A DNA stretch of 64,000 nt from HXMU1420-2 sp017643305 (GTDB lineage: Bacteria > Pseudomonadota > Alphaproteobacteria > Rhodobacterales > Rhodobacteraceae), in the NCBI GenBank assembly GCA_965217135.1, contig OZ244249.1, positions 1,116,001-1,180,000 on the forward strand, in the 5' to 3' direction. Shown here one piece after another: positions 9,346 through 17,660 of the stretch. Position numbers and translations under genes: made by a program. The notes under the pieces are model-generated. The model saw only the letters and a program-made list of their open reading frames with translations, was not told the DNA's origin and made no database searches. The stretch's first letter is position 1, and each line of letters opens with the position of its first letter.

Positions 9346-9984
9346 ATGCGGTTTCTGGGACTTCTTTTCCTGTTGGTTTGTCTTGACGGCGCAGAGGTGC
9401 GGGCCGGCGCATGGCCCCGCGCGGAAGGCGAAGGGTTTATGTCGGCCTCGGTCACTCTGCGCGGTGGGCAGGCCGCGGATGAGATGGGGGCCTATGCGGA
9501 ATACGGGCTGCGCGCGCTGACGCTGGGGCTGGATGTGAACCGGAAGGGGCTGCGCACTGGACATGCGCTGGTCTTTGCGCGGATGCCGGTCGGGGGCAAT
9601 GCCGGGACCGCGCGGATGGCGGTGCAAGTTGGGCTGGGCGTGCATGAAACACTGGGCCAGCGCGGTGGGATGGCCAAGCTGGCTGGGCTCTATGGGCGGC
9701 CTTGGGGACAGGGCGGATGGATCGGTCTGGAAGGCGCGGTCGAGCTGCGCGCAGGCCAGCCTGCGCCCTTATGGAAGCTGGATGCCGTCGCAGGGTTTGC
9801 AGTGCGGAGCGGGCCGCAGCCGATGATCAAACTGGAGAGCTACTACACCGATGGTTTCGGGTTCGGCTGGACAGTGACGCCCGCGTTGATCTTCGGCCGC
9901 TCTGGCCAGCCCCGCTGGGTGGCGGGGGTGGAGTTGCGCGAGGAGAAGGTGGGGTTGTCGCTGGCGATGTGGCAACGGTTTTGA
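9346..9984 (+). CDS. Exported protein of unknown function, possible outer-membrane beta-barrel
   Basis: 212 residues from ATG 9346 (GGAAAGG upstream), starting with a short signal peptide (MRFLGLLFLLVCLDGAEVRA). The mature protein consists of alternating polar and hydrophobic strands rich in glycine (for example AEYGLRALTLGLDVN and YTDGFGFGWTVTPALIFG) and ends in aromatic-basic WQRF, as in small outer-membrane barrels. That topology is inferred from composition only. It is divergent from the GFA gene. I do not recognise the family. Confidence 0.7.
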   Translation: MRFLGLLFLLVCLDGAEVRAGAWPRAEGEGFMSASVTLRGGQAADEMGAYAEYGLRALTLGLDVNRKGLRTGHALVFARMPVGGNAGTARMAVQVGLGVHETLGQRGGMAKLAGLYGRPWGQGGWIGLEGAVELRAGQPAPLWKLDAVAGFAVRSGPQPMIKLESYYTDGFGFGWTVTPALIFGRSGQPRWVAGVELREEKVGLSLAMWQRF

Positions 9985-10156
9985 GTGGCTCAAAAACGCC
10001 CAGTGTGGAAACGCAGCCATCCATCGGCCGCGCTTATGCTGATCACTGGGGCAATATGCTGTGTTTCTTGAGCGAGGGCCGGTGAGGGTATCCTTTTTGG
10101 GACCTGTTGCGAGATATCTTCCGCGCGCGAAACCTTCGGGCGGGGATTGGGTCCCG

Positions 10157-10540
10157 CTACACTCCAGAGGCTTCTTCCGCCGCAAAATCCACGTGGATAT
10201 GGTTGCCATCCGGGTCGTGCAGGTTGACCTGCACCACCGGAAAGTCCGGCACCGGGTCGACGCTATGCGCGACCCCTGCCGCTTCCAGACGCTGCAGGAA
10301 CTTGGCCATCCCGGTGGCACGGAACGCAAAATGTTCCAGTGTTATTTCTCCCCCGCCTCGCAGCTGGGTTTCTACCCCCACCAGATGCACAACCGCCTGA
10401 TCGCCTACATACAGCCAGGCACCGGGAAAGGGAAAATCGGGGCGCGGGCCGGTGGGCATGCCCAGGACGTTTTTGTACCAGCGTACCATGTCACCAAGAT
10501 TCGCAGTGCGGATATTGACGTGATCCATAGCTGTCAGCAT
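10157..10540 (-). CDS. VOC (glyoxalase/bleomycin resistance/dioxygenase) family protein
   Basis: 127 residues of a single vicinal-oxygen-chelate module pair: the N-terminal beta-alpha-beta-beta-beta unit starts MDHVNIRTANLGDMVRWYKN and the C-terminal one ends with VVQVNLHDPDGNHIHVDF. His residues in DHVNI and LEHFAF and the terminal Glu/Asp region are candidate metal ligands. ATG 10540 has AAAGGAGG nine bases upstream. It is divergent from trxC. The substrate is unknown; small VOC proteins include lyases, dioxygenases and resistance proteins. Confidence 0.85.
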   Translation of the reverse strand: MLTAMDHVNIRTANLGDMVRWYKNVLGMPTGPRPDFPFPGAWLYVGDQAVVHLVGVETQLRGGGEITLEHFAFRATGMAKFLQRLEAAGVAHSVDPVPDFPVVQVNLHDPDGNHIHVDFAAEEASGV

Positions 10541-10675
10541 GTGGGGCTTCCTCCTTTTGTAGGACTGTACCCACGAGCGTGCGCAGTGTTGAGTCCTTCT
10601 CCAGCAAAACAAGGAAGCGCTTGAAACCCGCTGTGAGATACATATTTAGTTTTCGTAATATGGTGGAGGCCAAAG

Positions 10676-11101
10676 ATGGCAGGTCGCAAACTGACATGTC
10701 TGGACTGCGGGCAGATCAACCGTGTTCCAGCCGAAAAGCTGGGCGCAGGACCGAAATGTGGGACCTGTGGCACGCCATTGATGCCCGGGAAGGCGGTGGA
10801 GGTTGACGCCACCACGCTGGCCCGGGCGGCCAAGGCCGATGACGTGCCGCTGGTGGTGGATTTCTGGGCACCTTGGTGTGGCCCCTGCCGCATGATGGCG
10901 CCGGAGTTTTCCAAGGCGGCGGGGCAGTTGCGCGGCGAAGCCCGGCTGGTCAAACTGAACACAGAGGACCATCAGACCGCCGGCACAAAATATGGCATCC
11001 GTGGTATCCCGACTATGGTTGTCTTCCAGAGCGGGCGTGAAGCGCGGCGGCAATCCGGGGCCATGCCAGCGGGCCAGATCGTGAACTGGGTGCGCGGCTG
11101 A
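10676..11101 (+). CDS. trxC: Thioredoxin 2 (zinc-containing thioredoxin)
   Basis: 141 residues. The N-terminal zinc ribbon has Cys8-x2-Cys11 and Cys28-x2-Cys31, followed by a thioredoxin domain with the WCGPC active site (Cys68 and Cys71) and the cis-proline segment GIRGIPTMVVF. That extra zinc module separates TrxC from TrxA. It is a cytoplasmic disulphide reductase, commonly induced by oxidative stress in proteobacteria. No linked reductase gene is in view. It is followed by a damaged universal stress gene. Confidence 0.95.
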   Translation: MAGRKLTCLDCGQINRVPAEKLGAGPKCGTCGTPLMPGKAVEVDATTLARAAKADDVPLVVDFWAPWCGPCRMMAPEFSKAAGQLRGEARLVKLNTEDHQTAGTKYGIRGIPTMVVFQSGREARRQSGAMPAGQIVNWVRG

Positions 11102-11166
11102 TTTGGATCAAGGCTGCCACTGTGCGGTTGGCCTAGCCTGAGGTGCATATCTCAGGAGGGCAAACC

Positions 11167-11574
11167 ATGTATTCCAATATTCTTGTTCCTGTTGCCAGCG
11201 GCGAGGCAGAATTGTGTGACGCCCCGTTAAAAATTGCCGCCAGCCTAGCCGCGCCCGACGCGAAAATCACACTTGTCATGTGTTCGAAAGCCTGCTCGGC
11301 TACGTGGCACAACAGGTGCCAGCGGAAGTCCTGAACTCCAACCGGAAAGAGGTGATCGCCGGTATAGAAGCTGCGGTGGCCAAGATTGACGGCGCCCGTG
11401 TCGTGGTGCTGGATGGGTCGCCGGGCCGCACGATTTCCGAATATGCGGCGCAGGAAGAGATGGACCCAGTGGTCATGGCATCGCACCGGCCCGGTATGGG
11501 GGGTATCCTGTTGGGGGTCCACGACCGGCTTTGTGGTGCGCCATGTGCCCTGCGCGATGCATGTGGTGCGGTAG
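11167..11574 (+). pseudogene. Universal stress protein (UspA family) with two compensating frameshifts
   Basis: The start (ATG 11167, GGAGGG upstream) encodes MYSNILVPV, a classic Usp start. Continuity then breaks near 11276, where one base seems missing (LV|HVFESLLGYV continues in another frame), and again near 11512, where one base is extra (GGILLG|STTGFVVRH). The last segment ends HVVR and stop at 11574, the expected Usp end. With both indels corrected the protein would be about 135 residues and include the GxxGxxLGS-type ATP motif. Either this is a real pseudogene or two assembly errors; a -1 and +1 pair restoring frame is compatible with both. Confidence 0.8.
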
Positions 11575-11579
11575 GGGTC

Positions 11580-12065
11580 TCAGGTGAGGTTGAGATCGGC
11601 GGGGCTGAGCACATAGGCCTTGCCGAACCCGGCGTTCAACAGGCCATCGGCCATGTCGAACAGGACAAAGCCGAAATCGGCAAAATCCACATAAAGCTGC
11701 GCCTTGGGCCGCTGGGCCAGGTAATGCGCGCGCAGGGCAGGCCGTTCTGGCGCGTCTGCAGGCACGAACCGGGCGGTGGCGTGCAGTGTGAGGCGCGGGT
11801 GCGTTAGCGGATCGCCCTTGGCACCGGGATCGCCCACAAGCAGCGCGCAGGCCGGATCGGCCTGCAATGCGGCAGTGTGGGGCGCGAGTGTGGAAATCAA
11901 CGACATCGGTGCCCCGGTCGGATCGCAGGCCAGCGCGATGCGCGTGACAGAGGGGCCCGGCGCACCGGGCCGCTGCACCGCCAGCGCTGCGTGCGTGCTT
12001 TCTGACAGCAGGCGGCGGACCAAGGCGAGGGCCTCGTCATCGGGGGTTTGGAACAGGTCAGGCAC
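11580..12065 (-). CDS. HugZ/pyridoxamine 5'-phosphate oxidase-like flavin-binding protein
   Basis: About 161 residues with the split-barrel flavin-binding pattern: an N-terminal helix (FQTPDDEALALVRRLL), TRIALACDPTGAPMSLISTLAPHTAAL and the paired LTLHATARFV strand. Members of this group include haem-utilisation oxygenases (HugZ) and F420/FMN-binding proteins. I choose GTG 12065, which lies just after the sulfatase stop; the frame stays open upstream inside the sulfatase and no clear ribosome site is seen, so the start is uncertain. It is probably cotranscribed with the sulfatase. Function beyond the fold is not assigned. Confidence 0.75.
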   Translation of the reverse strand: MPDLFQTPDDEALALVRRLLSESTHAALAVQRPGAPGPSVTRIALACDPTGAPMSLISTLAPHTAALQADPACALLVGDPGAKGDPLTHPRLTLHATARFVPADAPERPALRAHYLAQRPKAQLYVDFADFGFVLFDMADGLLNAGFGKAYVLSPADLNLT

Positions 12066-12073
12066 GGGCGGGC

Positions 12074-13402
12074 TTATTGTGCGGCCATTGCAACGCTGTC
12101 GGGATCGAACCCGTGCTCGTGGCAACAGGCATCATGGGCTGCGCGCATCGCGGCATAATCGGGGTGATCCGGGCCGAGATCGGTCGTCTGCCACCAATCC
12201 GCCTCCAGATCGAAGAACTGGGTGGTGCCGTCTTCGTAACGGATGAACCGGTATTTGCCCTTGCGGATGGCGGAGCTGTTGTCGAGGAAGGTGGGCACGG
12301 CGCGGTCTGGGTCCCGTTCGCCCTGAAGCATGGGGCGCAGGGACCGGCCCAGCCAATTGGTACCCGCTGGCAGGCCGACATAGTCCATGACTGTCGGCGC
12401 GACATCCAGCAGGGCGACGGGGTCCGTCACCACCTGCGCCTGTGGAATATCGGGGTCGTGGATGATCAGCGGGACATTGGCCACCTGTTCCCACAGCGTT
12501 GTCTTGCGCATGCGTCGCCGTTCGCCCAGATGCAGGCCGTGGTCGGAAATGATGATGACCACGGTATTGTCTGCGTGCGGCGACGCTTTCAGCGCGTCCC
12601 ACACCCGACCGAGATGATGATCTGTGTGGGTGAGGGCAGAGAAGTAGTTCCTGACGCTTTTCTTCCAGTGTTTCCAGCGTTCGGTTTTCAGGTTTTCCGG
12701 TGCGTGCTGGTCCATAAACGGGCTGCGGGCAAACCCGGCTTCCCATTCTGCGGGGGCCTTAAAAGCCTTTTCCTTATACATCTCCTTGTACGCGCGCGGT
12801 GTGATGTAAGGACCGTGCGGGCCGAAGAAGCCGACGCCACGATAGAAGGGTGTCTTGCTGTCGTGGGTTTGCAGGAATTCGATGGCTGAGGTGGCCGACT
12901 GGTAGTCGTAGAAGCGTTTGTCATATTTTGGGTCGACAGTGGCATAGCCGTTGCGGTACCCGCCGAATTCCATGCGAATCCGTTCTGGCAGTCGCCAGTC
13001 CAGCCGGAATTCCTGAGGCTGATCGGAATAGATGATTTCGTGCTTGTCTTGCGGCAGGGGTTTGAAGCCGCCGTGATGCACTTTCCCTGCTGAACCCGAG
13101 TAATAGCCATGCTGCTTCAGCAGGTAGGGCCACATTTCCTCGGGGGGGATGCGGACGAACACGTCTTGTTCGCGGTTAAGTACCCCGGACTGATGCGGGG
13201 ATTGCCCGGACATGAAGCTGGCGCGGGAAGGCCCACAAATGGGGGCCTGGCAATAGGCGGAATGAAAGGCGGTGGACTGGGCGCAGATCCGGTCGAGGTT
13301 TGGTGTTTTCAGTTCTGCGCCGAAAAGCGTTTTGTATTTCCAGAACGCGACCGCGTCGTCGAAGCTGAACAGCAGGATGTTTTTGGTAGTACCAGATGCC
13401 AT
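12074..13402 (-). CDS. Type I sulfatase (alkaline-phosphatase superfamily)
   Basis: 442 residues from ATG 13402 (GAGGG five bases upstream). The formylglycine-precursor signature CGPSR has its cysteine at about residue 56. The N-terminal FSFDD supplies metal ligands and IISDHGLHLGERR is the C-terminal metal-binding segment. It resembles iduronate/choline-sulfatase type enzymes, but substrate cannot be read from sequence. No export signal is visible, suggesting a cytoplasmic enzyme, and no formylglycine-generating enzyme is encoded in this window, so activation must come from elsewhere. The next gene, HugZ-like, starts eight bases after its stop. Confidence 0.9.
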   Translation of the reverse strand: MASGTTKNILLFSFDDAVAFWKYKTLFGAELKTPNLDRICAQSTAFHSAYCQAPICGPSRASFMSGQSPHQSGVLNREQDVFVRIPPEEMWPYLLKQHGYYSGSAGKVHHGGFKPLPQDKHEIIYSDQPQEFRLDWRLPERIRMEFGGYRNGYATVDPKYDKRFYDYQSATSAIEFLQTHDSKTPFYRGVGFFGPHGPYITPRAYKEMYKEKAFKAPAEWEAGFARSPFMDQHAPENLKTERWKHWKKSVRNYFSALTHTDHHLGRVWDALKASPHADNTVVIIISDHGLHLGERRRMRKTTLWEQVANVPLIIHDPDIPQAQVVTDPVALLDVAPTVMDYVGLPAGTNWLGRSLRPMLQGERDPDRAVPTFLDNSSAIRKGKYRFIRYEDGTTQFFDLEADWWQTTDLGPDHPDYAAMRAAHDACCHEHGFDPDSVAMAAQ

Positions 13403-13507
13403 GAGGACCCTCGTTCGGGCGTATACCTGAAAACCCACTGTGCCGCGTGCCCGGGAGGAGGGCAAGCGGCACGTGGATACATCGGTGGGTCAGGCGCGGG
13501 AAGGGGC

Positions 13508-14419
13508 TCAGCCGTCCTGAACGAAGCGGAAACCGCTGTCTTTCTGTTCTGCTCGTCCGATCCCGCCATTGGGCAGGTGGAAGCCCACCAGGTACATCTT
13601 CTCACTGGCCAGCCGGTCCAGCAGGCGCATGCGGTTTTGCGCGGCGGTCGTCATGTCCTGGTCTGAGCCACTTTCCCAGCCCGGACGAGCAAAAGCGACG
13701 TGATGGTTGCCAATGGCATCACCCACGACCAAAGCGGCGTCGGACCCGCTACGCAGTTCAAACGCCATGTGGCCAGGCGTGTGGCCGTAGCTGGCCATGG
13801 CCATGATACCGGGCAGGATTTCCTGGCCATCGTCGAAGAGTTCGACCTGGTCTTCGATGATTTCCATCCGCCGTTTTGCCCCCACGGCAAAGGCGGCACG
13901 TTCGTCTCCGATGGTGTTAACGGTTTCGGGGTTCCACCAGTAATCCCATTCCGCACGGCCCATCATGTAGGTGGAATCGTAGAACAACGGATCGTCGAAT
14001 TCATCCAGCAGGCCCCAGATGTGATCGGGGTGGGCATGGGTGAACACCACGTGTGTGACGTCTTCGGGCGTGAGGCCTGCGGCATCCAGCCCGGCGGTCA
14101 GCTTACCTGCGGAGGGCATGAAATCCGGACCGGAGCCGACATCAAATAGCACCGTGTTGGTGCCATCGCGGTAGATGGCGAGATTGCATTCTGGTTCCAG
14201 CCGGTCCCGCGACTGATCGAAGGGGGCCAGCACGCTGGTCAGTTCTTCCTGCGGCATCGGGTCAAAGATGAAGCTGCCGGGCAGGACAAGTGACCCGTCG
14301 CTGACGGTGGTCAGGGTCGCCGCGCCCAGGGTAACGTCCGCCCGCCCCAGCCGGGGCAGGGCAGCTGCGCCCATGGCGGCGGCCCCAAGGGTCATCGCGT
14401 GTCTGCGAGACAGTTTCAT
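13508..14419 (-). CDS. Exported metallo-beta-lactamase-fold hydrolase with Tat-type signal
   Basis: 303 residues. The N-terminus MKLSRRHAMTLGAAAMGAAA is a twin-arginine signal, so the folded metalloprotein is probably sent to the periplasm. The zinc motif is THAHPDH, followed by downstream ligands in YGHTPGHM and LVVGDAIGNHH. ATG 14419 has GGGAGG eight bases upstream; an in-frame ATG nine codons earlier lacks one. The promoter region carries an ATTC-N8-GAAT palindrome (14435-14458), the kind bound by persulfide-sensing SqrR/BigR repressors, which hints at reactive-sulfur control. Substrate is unknown. Confidence 0.88.
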   Translation of the reverse strand: MKLSRRHAMTLGAAAMGAAALPRLGRADVTLGAATLTTVSDGSLVLPGSFIFDPMPQEELTSVLAPFDQSRDRLEPECNLAIYRDGTNTVLFDVGSGPDFMPSAGKLTAGLDAAGLTPEDVTHVVFTHAHPDHIWGLLDEFDDPLFYDSTYMMGRAEWDYWWNPETVNTIGDERAAFAVGAKRRMEIIEDQVELFDDGQEILPGIMAMASYGHTPGHMAFELRSGSDAALVVGDAIGNHHVAFARPGWESGSDQDMTTAAQNRMRLLDRLASEKMYLVGFHLPNGGIGRAEQKDSGFRFVQDG

Positions 14420-14434
14420 ACTGGCATCCTCCCA

Positions 14435-14458
14435 ATATATTCGCATCTGAGAATATAT
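14435..14458. promoter_or_regulatory. Inverted repeat ATATATTC-N8-GAATATAT, candidate SqrR/BigR-type operator
   Basis: Perfect 8-bp arms separated by 8 bases, 16 to 39 bp upstream of the MBL-fold hydrolase start. It contains ATTC-N8-GAAT, which I recall as the site of the ArsR-family persulfide sensors SqrR/BigR. Binding is an inference from that motif and position. Confidence 0.5.
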
Positions 14459-14510
14459 CGAAAAGGGTCTGGGCTCAAGACTGCTGCGACCTCCGGCGAC
14501 GGGTTACTGA

Positions 14511-15014
14511 TCAGGTGAAGATTGGCGCGTAGCGAAACTCTGAAAAAGTTGTGTTTTTAGGGGACAGGCTTTCTTGGGTAAAAGTCAGCAACAGGCTGCC
14601 ATCGTCCAGTTTGGTGATGTGCCGGGCAAACAGGTCCTCTGGCGGCAGAACCCAGTCGATGAATTCACCGGCCATCTGCACGCAATCGAGTGCGGCGTCG
14701 AAACCTGTGACCAGATCGTTCCCATCGCCGACATTGAAGATGATGACATCGGCGCCGCTGCCGGTGTCGAAGGTTTCGTCGCCCAGCCCGCCGGCATCCA
14801 CGTCTCCGGTGGCGACTAACTGGCCAAGGCTGTCGCCTTCGGTCTCGGCCACGATTTTCAAAGACCCTGCCTGTTCGGCGATGTTGTCGACGTGGATGGC
14901 TCCATCGGCTGCGTCGGCATATGCAAGGTCACCAAATGCTTCTGAACGGAAGTCTCTACCTCCGCGCGAGAGCCCTTGCCTGACCGAGGGATGTTTGCCA
15001 CTCAGTCCTGGCAT
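14511..15014 (-). CDS. Putative short RTX-like/calcium-binding protein or remnant
   Basis: About 167 residues if ATG 15014 is used; the frame is open to 15068 and no good ribosome site decides the start. One degenerate RTX segment is visible (TGSGADVIIFNVGDGNDLVTGFD, split here as TGSGADVIIF and GDGNDLVTGFD), followed by a region like the C-terminal secretion end of type I exported proteins. The upstream end runs close to the divergent acyl-CoA dehydrogenase start, so little room is left for promoters. It could be the tail of a once larger RTX protein. I am not sure it is expressed. Confidence 0.45.
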   Translation of the reverse strand: MPGLSGKHPSVRQGLSRGGRDFRSEAFGDLAYADAADGAIHVDNIAEQAGSLKIVAETEGDSLGQLVATGDVDAGGLGDETFDTGSGADVIIFNVGDGNDLVTGFDAALDCVQMAGEFIDWVLPPEDLFARHITKLDDGSLLLTFTQESLSPKNTTFSEFRYAPIFT

Positions 15015-15083
15015 GAGACGGGGTTTGTCCCTGCCCTTGGGGAAGGCTACATACTGCTCAAAGCACAAGGATCAGAGCAAGCG

Positions 15084-16244
15084 ATGACCCAGTTGACTGA
15101 CGATTATGAAGAAATCCGGGAAGGCGTGCGCGCGCTCTGTGGGCAGTTTCCGGTGGAGTATCATCGCAAGGTGGACGAAGAACGTGGCTATCCCGAAGCT
15201 TTTGTGGATGCGCTGACGCGTGAAGGCTGGATGGCGGCGCTGATCCCGGAGGAATACGGCGGGTCGGGTCTGGGTCTGGCCGAAGCCAGTGTCATCATGG
15301 AGGAGATCAACCGCGCAGGTGGCAATTCCGGCGCCTGTCATGGTCAGATGTACAACATGAGCACGCTGGTGCGGCACGGGTCAAAAGAACAGCGCCAGCG
15401 CATTCTGCCCAAGCTGGTCAGCGGTGAACTGCGGCTGCAGTCCATGGGGGTGACGGAACCCACCACGGGCACAGACACCACGCAGTTGAAAACCACCGCC
15501 GTGCGCAAAGGCGACCGGTATGTGGTGAACGGCCAGAAGGTCTGGATTTCCCGTGTGCAGCATTCCGATCTGATGATATTGCTGGCTCGCACCACGCCCG
15601 CGTCAGAGGTACGCAAGCGCTCCGACGGCCTATCGATTTTCCTGGTCGATGTCAAAGACGCGATGGCCAATGGCATGGAGGTGAAACCGATTGCCAACAT
15701 GGTCAACCACGAAACCAATGAGCTGTTCTTCGACAATCTGGAAATCCCGGTTGAGAACCTGATCGGGGAAGAAGGACAGGGTTTCAAATATATCCTGACC
15801 GGGTTGAATGCGGAACGCGCGCTGATTGCGGCGGAATGTATAGGGGATGGCTATTGGTTCACGGACAAGGTCACTGAATACGCCAAGGACCGCGTGGTGT
15901 TCGGACGGCCCATCGGCCAGAATCAGGGGGTTCAGTTCCCGATTGCCGAGGCATTTATAGAGGTTGAGGCCGCCAATCTGATGCGGTGGCAGGCCTGCCG
16001 CCTGTTTGACACAGGCCAGCCCTGTGGAGCGGAAGCGAACATGGCCAAATACCTCGCCGCGAAGGCCAGCTGGGAAGCAGCCAATGCCTGTATCCAGTTC
16101 CATGGCGGGTTCGGTTTTGCCAATGAATACGACGTCGAACGCAAGTTCCGGGAAACTCGGCTGTACCAGGTGGCGCCGATTTCCACGAACCTGATCCTGT
16201 CTTACGTGGCTGAGCATGTCCTCGGCCTGCCACGGTCGTTCTGA
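15084..16244 (+). CDS. Acyl-CoA dehydrogenase
   Basis: 386 residues, the normal length for the family. GVTEPTTGTDTTQLKTTA is the flavin/substrate signature, WISRVQHSD the FAD-adjacent segment, and the C-terminal helices hold QFHGGFGFANEYDVER, with the catalytic glutamate region just upstream. It removes two hydrogens from an acyl-CoA and passes electrons to ETF. ATG 15084 is chosen because it starts the conserved N-terminal helix; the open frame upstream is not conserved-looking. The next gene starts one base after the stop, implying a two-gene operon with a CoA-transferase. Confidence 0.9.
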   Translation: MTQLTDDYEEIREGVRALCGQFPVEYHRKVDEERGYPEAFVDALTREGWMAALIPEEYGGSGLGLAEASVIMEEINRAGGNSGACHGQMYNMSTLVRHGSKEQRQRILPKLVSGELRLQSMGVTEPTTGTDTTQLKTTAVRKGDRYVVNGQKVWISRVQHSDLMILLARTTPASEVRKRSDGLSIFLVDVKDAMANGMEVKPIANMVNHETNELFFDNLEIPVENLIGEEGQGFKYILTGLNAERALIAAECIGDGYWFTDKVTEYAKDRVVFGRPIGQNQGVQFPIAEAFIEVEAANLMRWQACRLFDTGQPCGAEANMAKYLAAKASWEAANACIQFHGGFGFANEYDVERKFRETRLYQVAPISTNLILSYVAEHVLGLPRSF

Positions 16245-16245
16245 C

Positions 16246-17349
16246 ATGCTGCCGCTGGAAGGATTGAAGGTTATCGCGGTGGAACAGGCCGTGGCTGCGC
16301 CTTTTGCATCGTCGCGCCTTGCCGATGCAGGCGCGCGGGTGATCAAGGTGGAGCGGCCTGAAGGCGATTTCGCGCGTGGCTATGACAGTGCAGCGGCGGG
16401 GCAGTCGAGCTATTTTGTCTGGCTCAACCGGGGCAAGGACACCGTCACGCTGGATCTGACCAGTGCGGCTGGCACGGCGGCGCTGGCAGAGCTGTTGGCG
16501 GACGCCGATGTATTGATCCAGAATCTCAAGCCCGGCGCATTGGCCAAACTGGGCTTTGCGCCTGCGGCTCTGCGAGCGGCGAACCCCCGGCTTATCACCT
16601 GTTCGATCTCCGGCTATGGCGAAGACGGACCGCTGGCGGACCGCAAGGCCTATGACCTGCTGATCCAGGCGGAAAGCGGGCTGTGTTCCATCACTGGTGG
16701 ACCGGGAGAACCTGCGCGCGTGGGCGTGTCTGTGGTCGATATTGCCACCGGGGCCACCGCGCACGCGGCCATTCTGGAGGCGCTGATCCGTCGGGGCATC
16801 ACGGGGGAGGGCGCAGAAATTTCGCTATCGATGTTCGATGTCATGGCCGACTGGCTGACCGTGCCGCTTTTGAACCATGAGGCGGGCAAAACCCCGCAAC
16901 GGGTGGGGCTGGCGCACCCGTCGATTGCGCCATATGGCGTGTTTCATCCGCGCAGCGGGCCCCCGATTTTGATTTCGATCCAGTCAGACCGGGAATGGAG
17001 GGTGCTATGTGCGGATTTCATTGGTGATCCGGCGCTGGGCGAAGACCCGCGCTTTGCCACCAACATGGCGCGTGTGGCAAACCGGGAAGAGACCGATACG
17101 CGCGTGGCGGCCGCTTTTGCCGTTATGGACGCGGAGGTGGCGATTGCCCGGCTGACAGCGGCCAATATCGCTCTGGCCTCGGTCAATGACATGGCCGGGC
17201 TTGCAGACCACCCACATCTGCGCCGCATCACGGTGGACAGTCCCAATGGCCCGGTCCGGTTCCCAGCCCCTGGCGCACGGTTTGTGGGTGAAGATCGGGC
17301 GCATGGGCCGGTGCCGGGGTTGAAACGGATGCAGCCGGAGGGATCGTGA
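16246..17349 (+). CDS. Class III (CaiB/BaiF) CoA-transferase
   Basis: 367 residues starting MLPLEGLKVIAVEQAVAAP. Family features include RLADAGARVIKVERPEGDFAR, LNRGKDTVTLDL, and the CSISGYGEDGPLADRKAYD segment, where the aspartate is the expected acyl-anhydride nucleophile. It transfers CoA between carboxylic acids. It follows the acyl-CoA dehydrogenase after one base; the pair would activate a carboxylate and then dehydrogenate it. The substrate is not visible from sequence. Confidence 0.9.
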   Translation: MLPLEGLKVIAVEQAVAAPFASSRLADAGARVIKVERPEGDFARGYDSAAAGQSSYFVWLNRGKDTVTLDLTSAAGTAALAELLADADVLIQNLKPGALAKLGFAPAALRAANPRLITCSISGYGEDGPLADRKAYDLLIQAESGLCSITGGPGEPARVGVSVVDIATGATAHAAILEALIRRGITGEGAEISLSMFDVMADWLTVPLLNHEAGKTPQRVGLAHPSIAPYGVFHPRSGPPILISIQSDREWRVLCADFIGDPALGEDPRFATNMARVANREETDTRVAAAFAVMDAEVAIARLTAANIALASVNDMAGLADHPHLRRITVDSPNGPVRFPAPGARFVGEDRAHGPVPGLKRMQPEGS

Positions 17350-17660
17350 TTGGCCTGCTTCGGCTCCGTCGGTTTTCGTATGGGCGCGCGACTCGGTGGC
17401 TGTTGGCCAATACCGGGCTTTTGCCCTTCACCTGACATGCAGACCCGATCCGAGAGACCGGCTGCCCAGCGTGTCGGTGCTGTTCTTGCTCGTGGCTTAT
17501 CGGGGGACGAGCCACGCGTGCGTGTTTGGGCAAAGCGCAATGGTGTAAGTGGCATGGCTGGTCGGGTTGCCCTTTGCCATTGCTGCGCAGCTTTGTGCGA
17601 TGGCGGTGAAATGGCTGGTCCGCGCCCCCGGAAAGGCGCAGACCAGTCAAAGAAGGCGCG
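17350..17660. other. Intergenic region without recognisable gene
   Basis: Between the convergent CoA-transferase and TRAP large-permease genes. Short open frames exist on both strands but show no family features. I see no clear terminator hairpin with a T tract. Confidence 0.5.
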
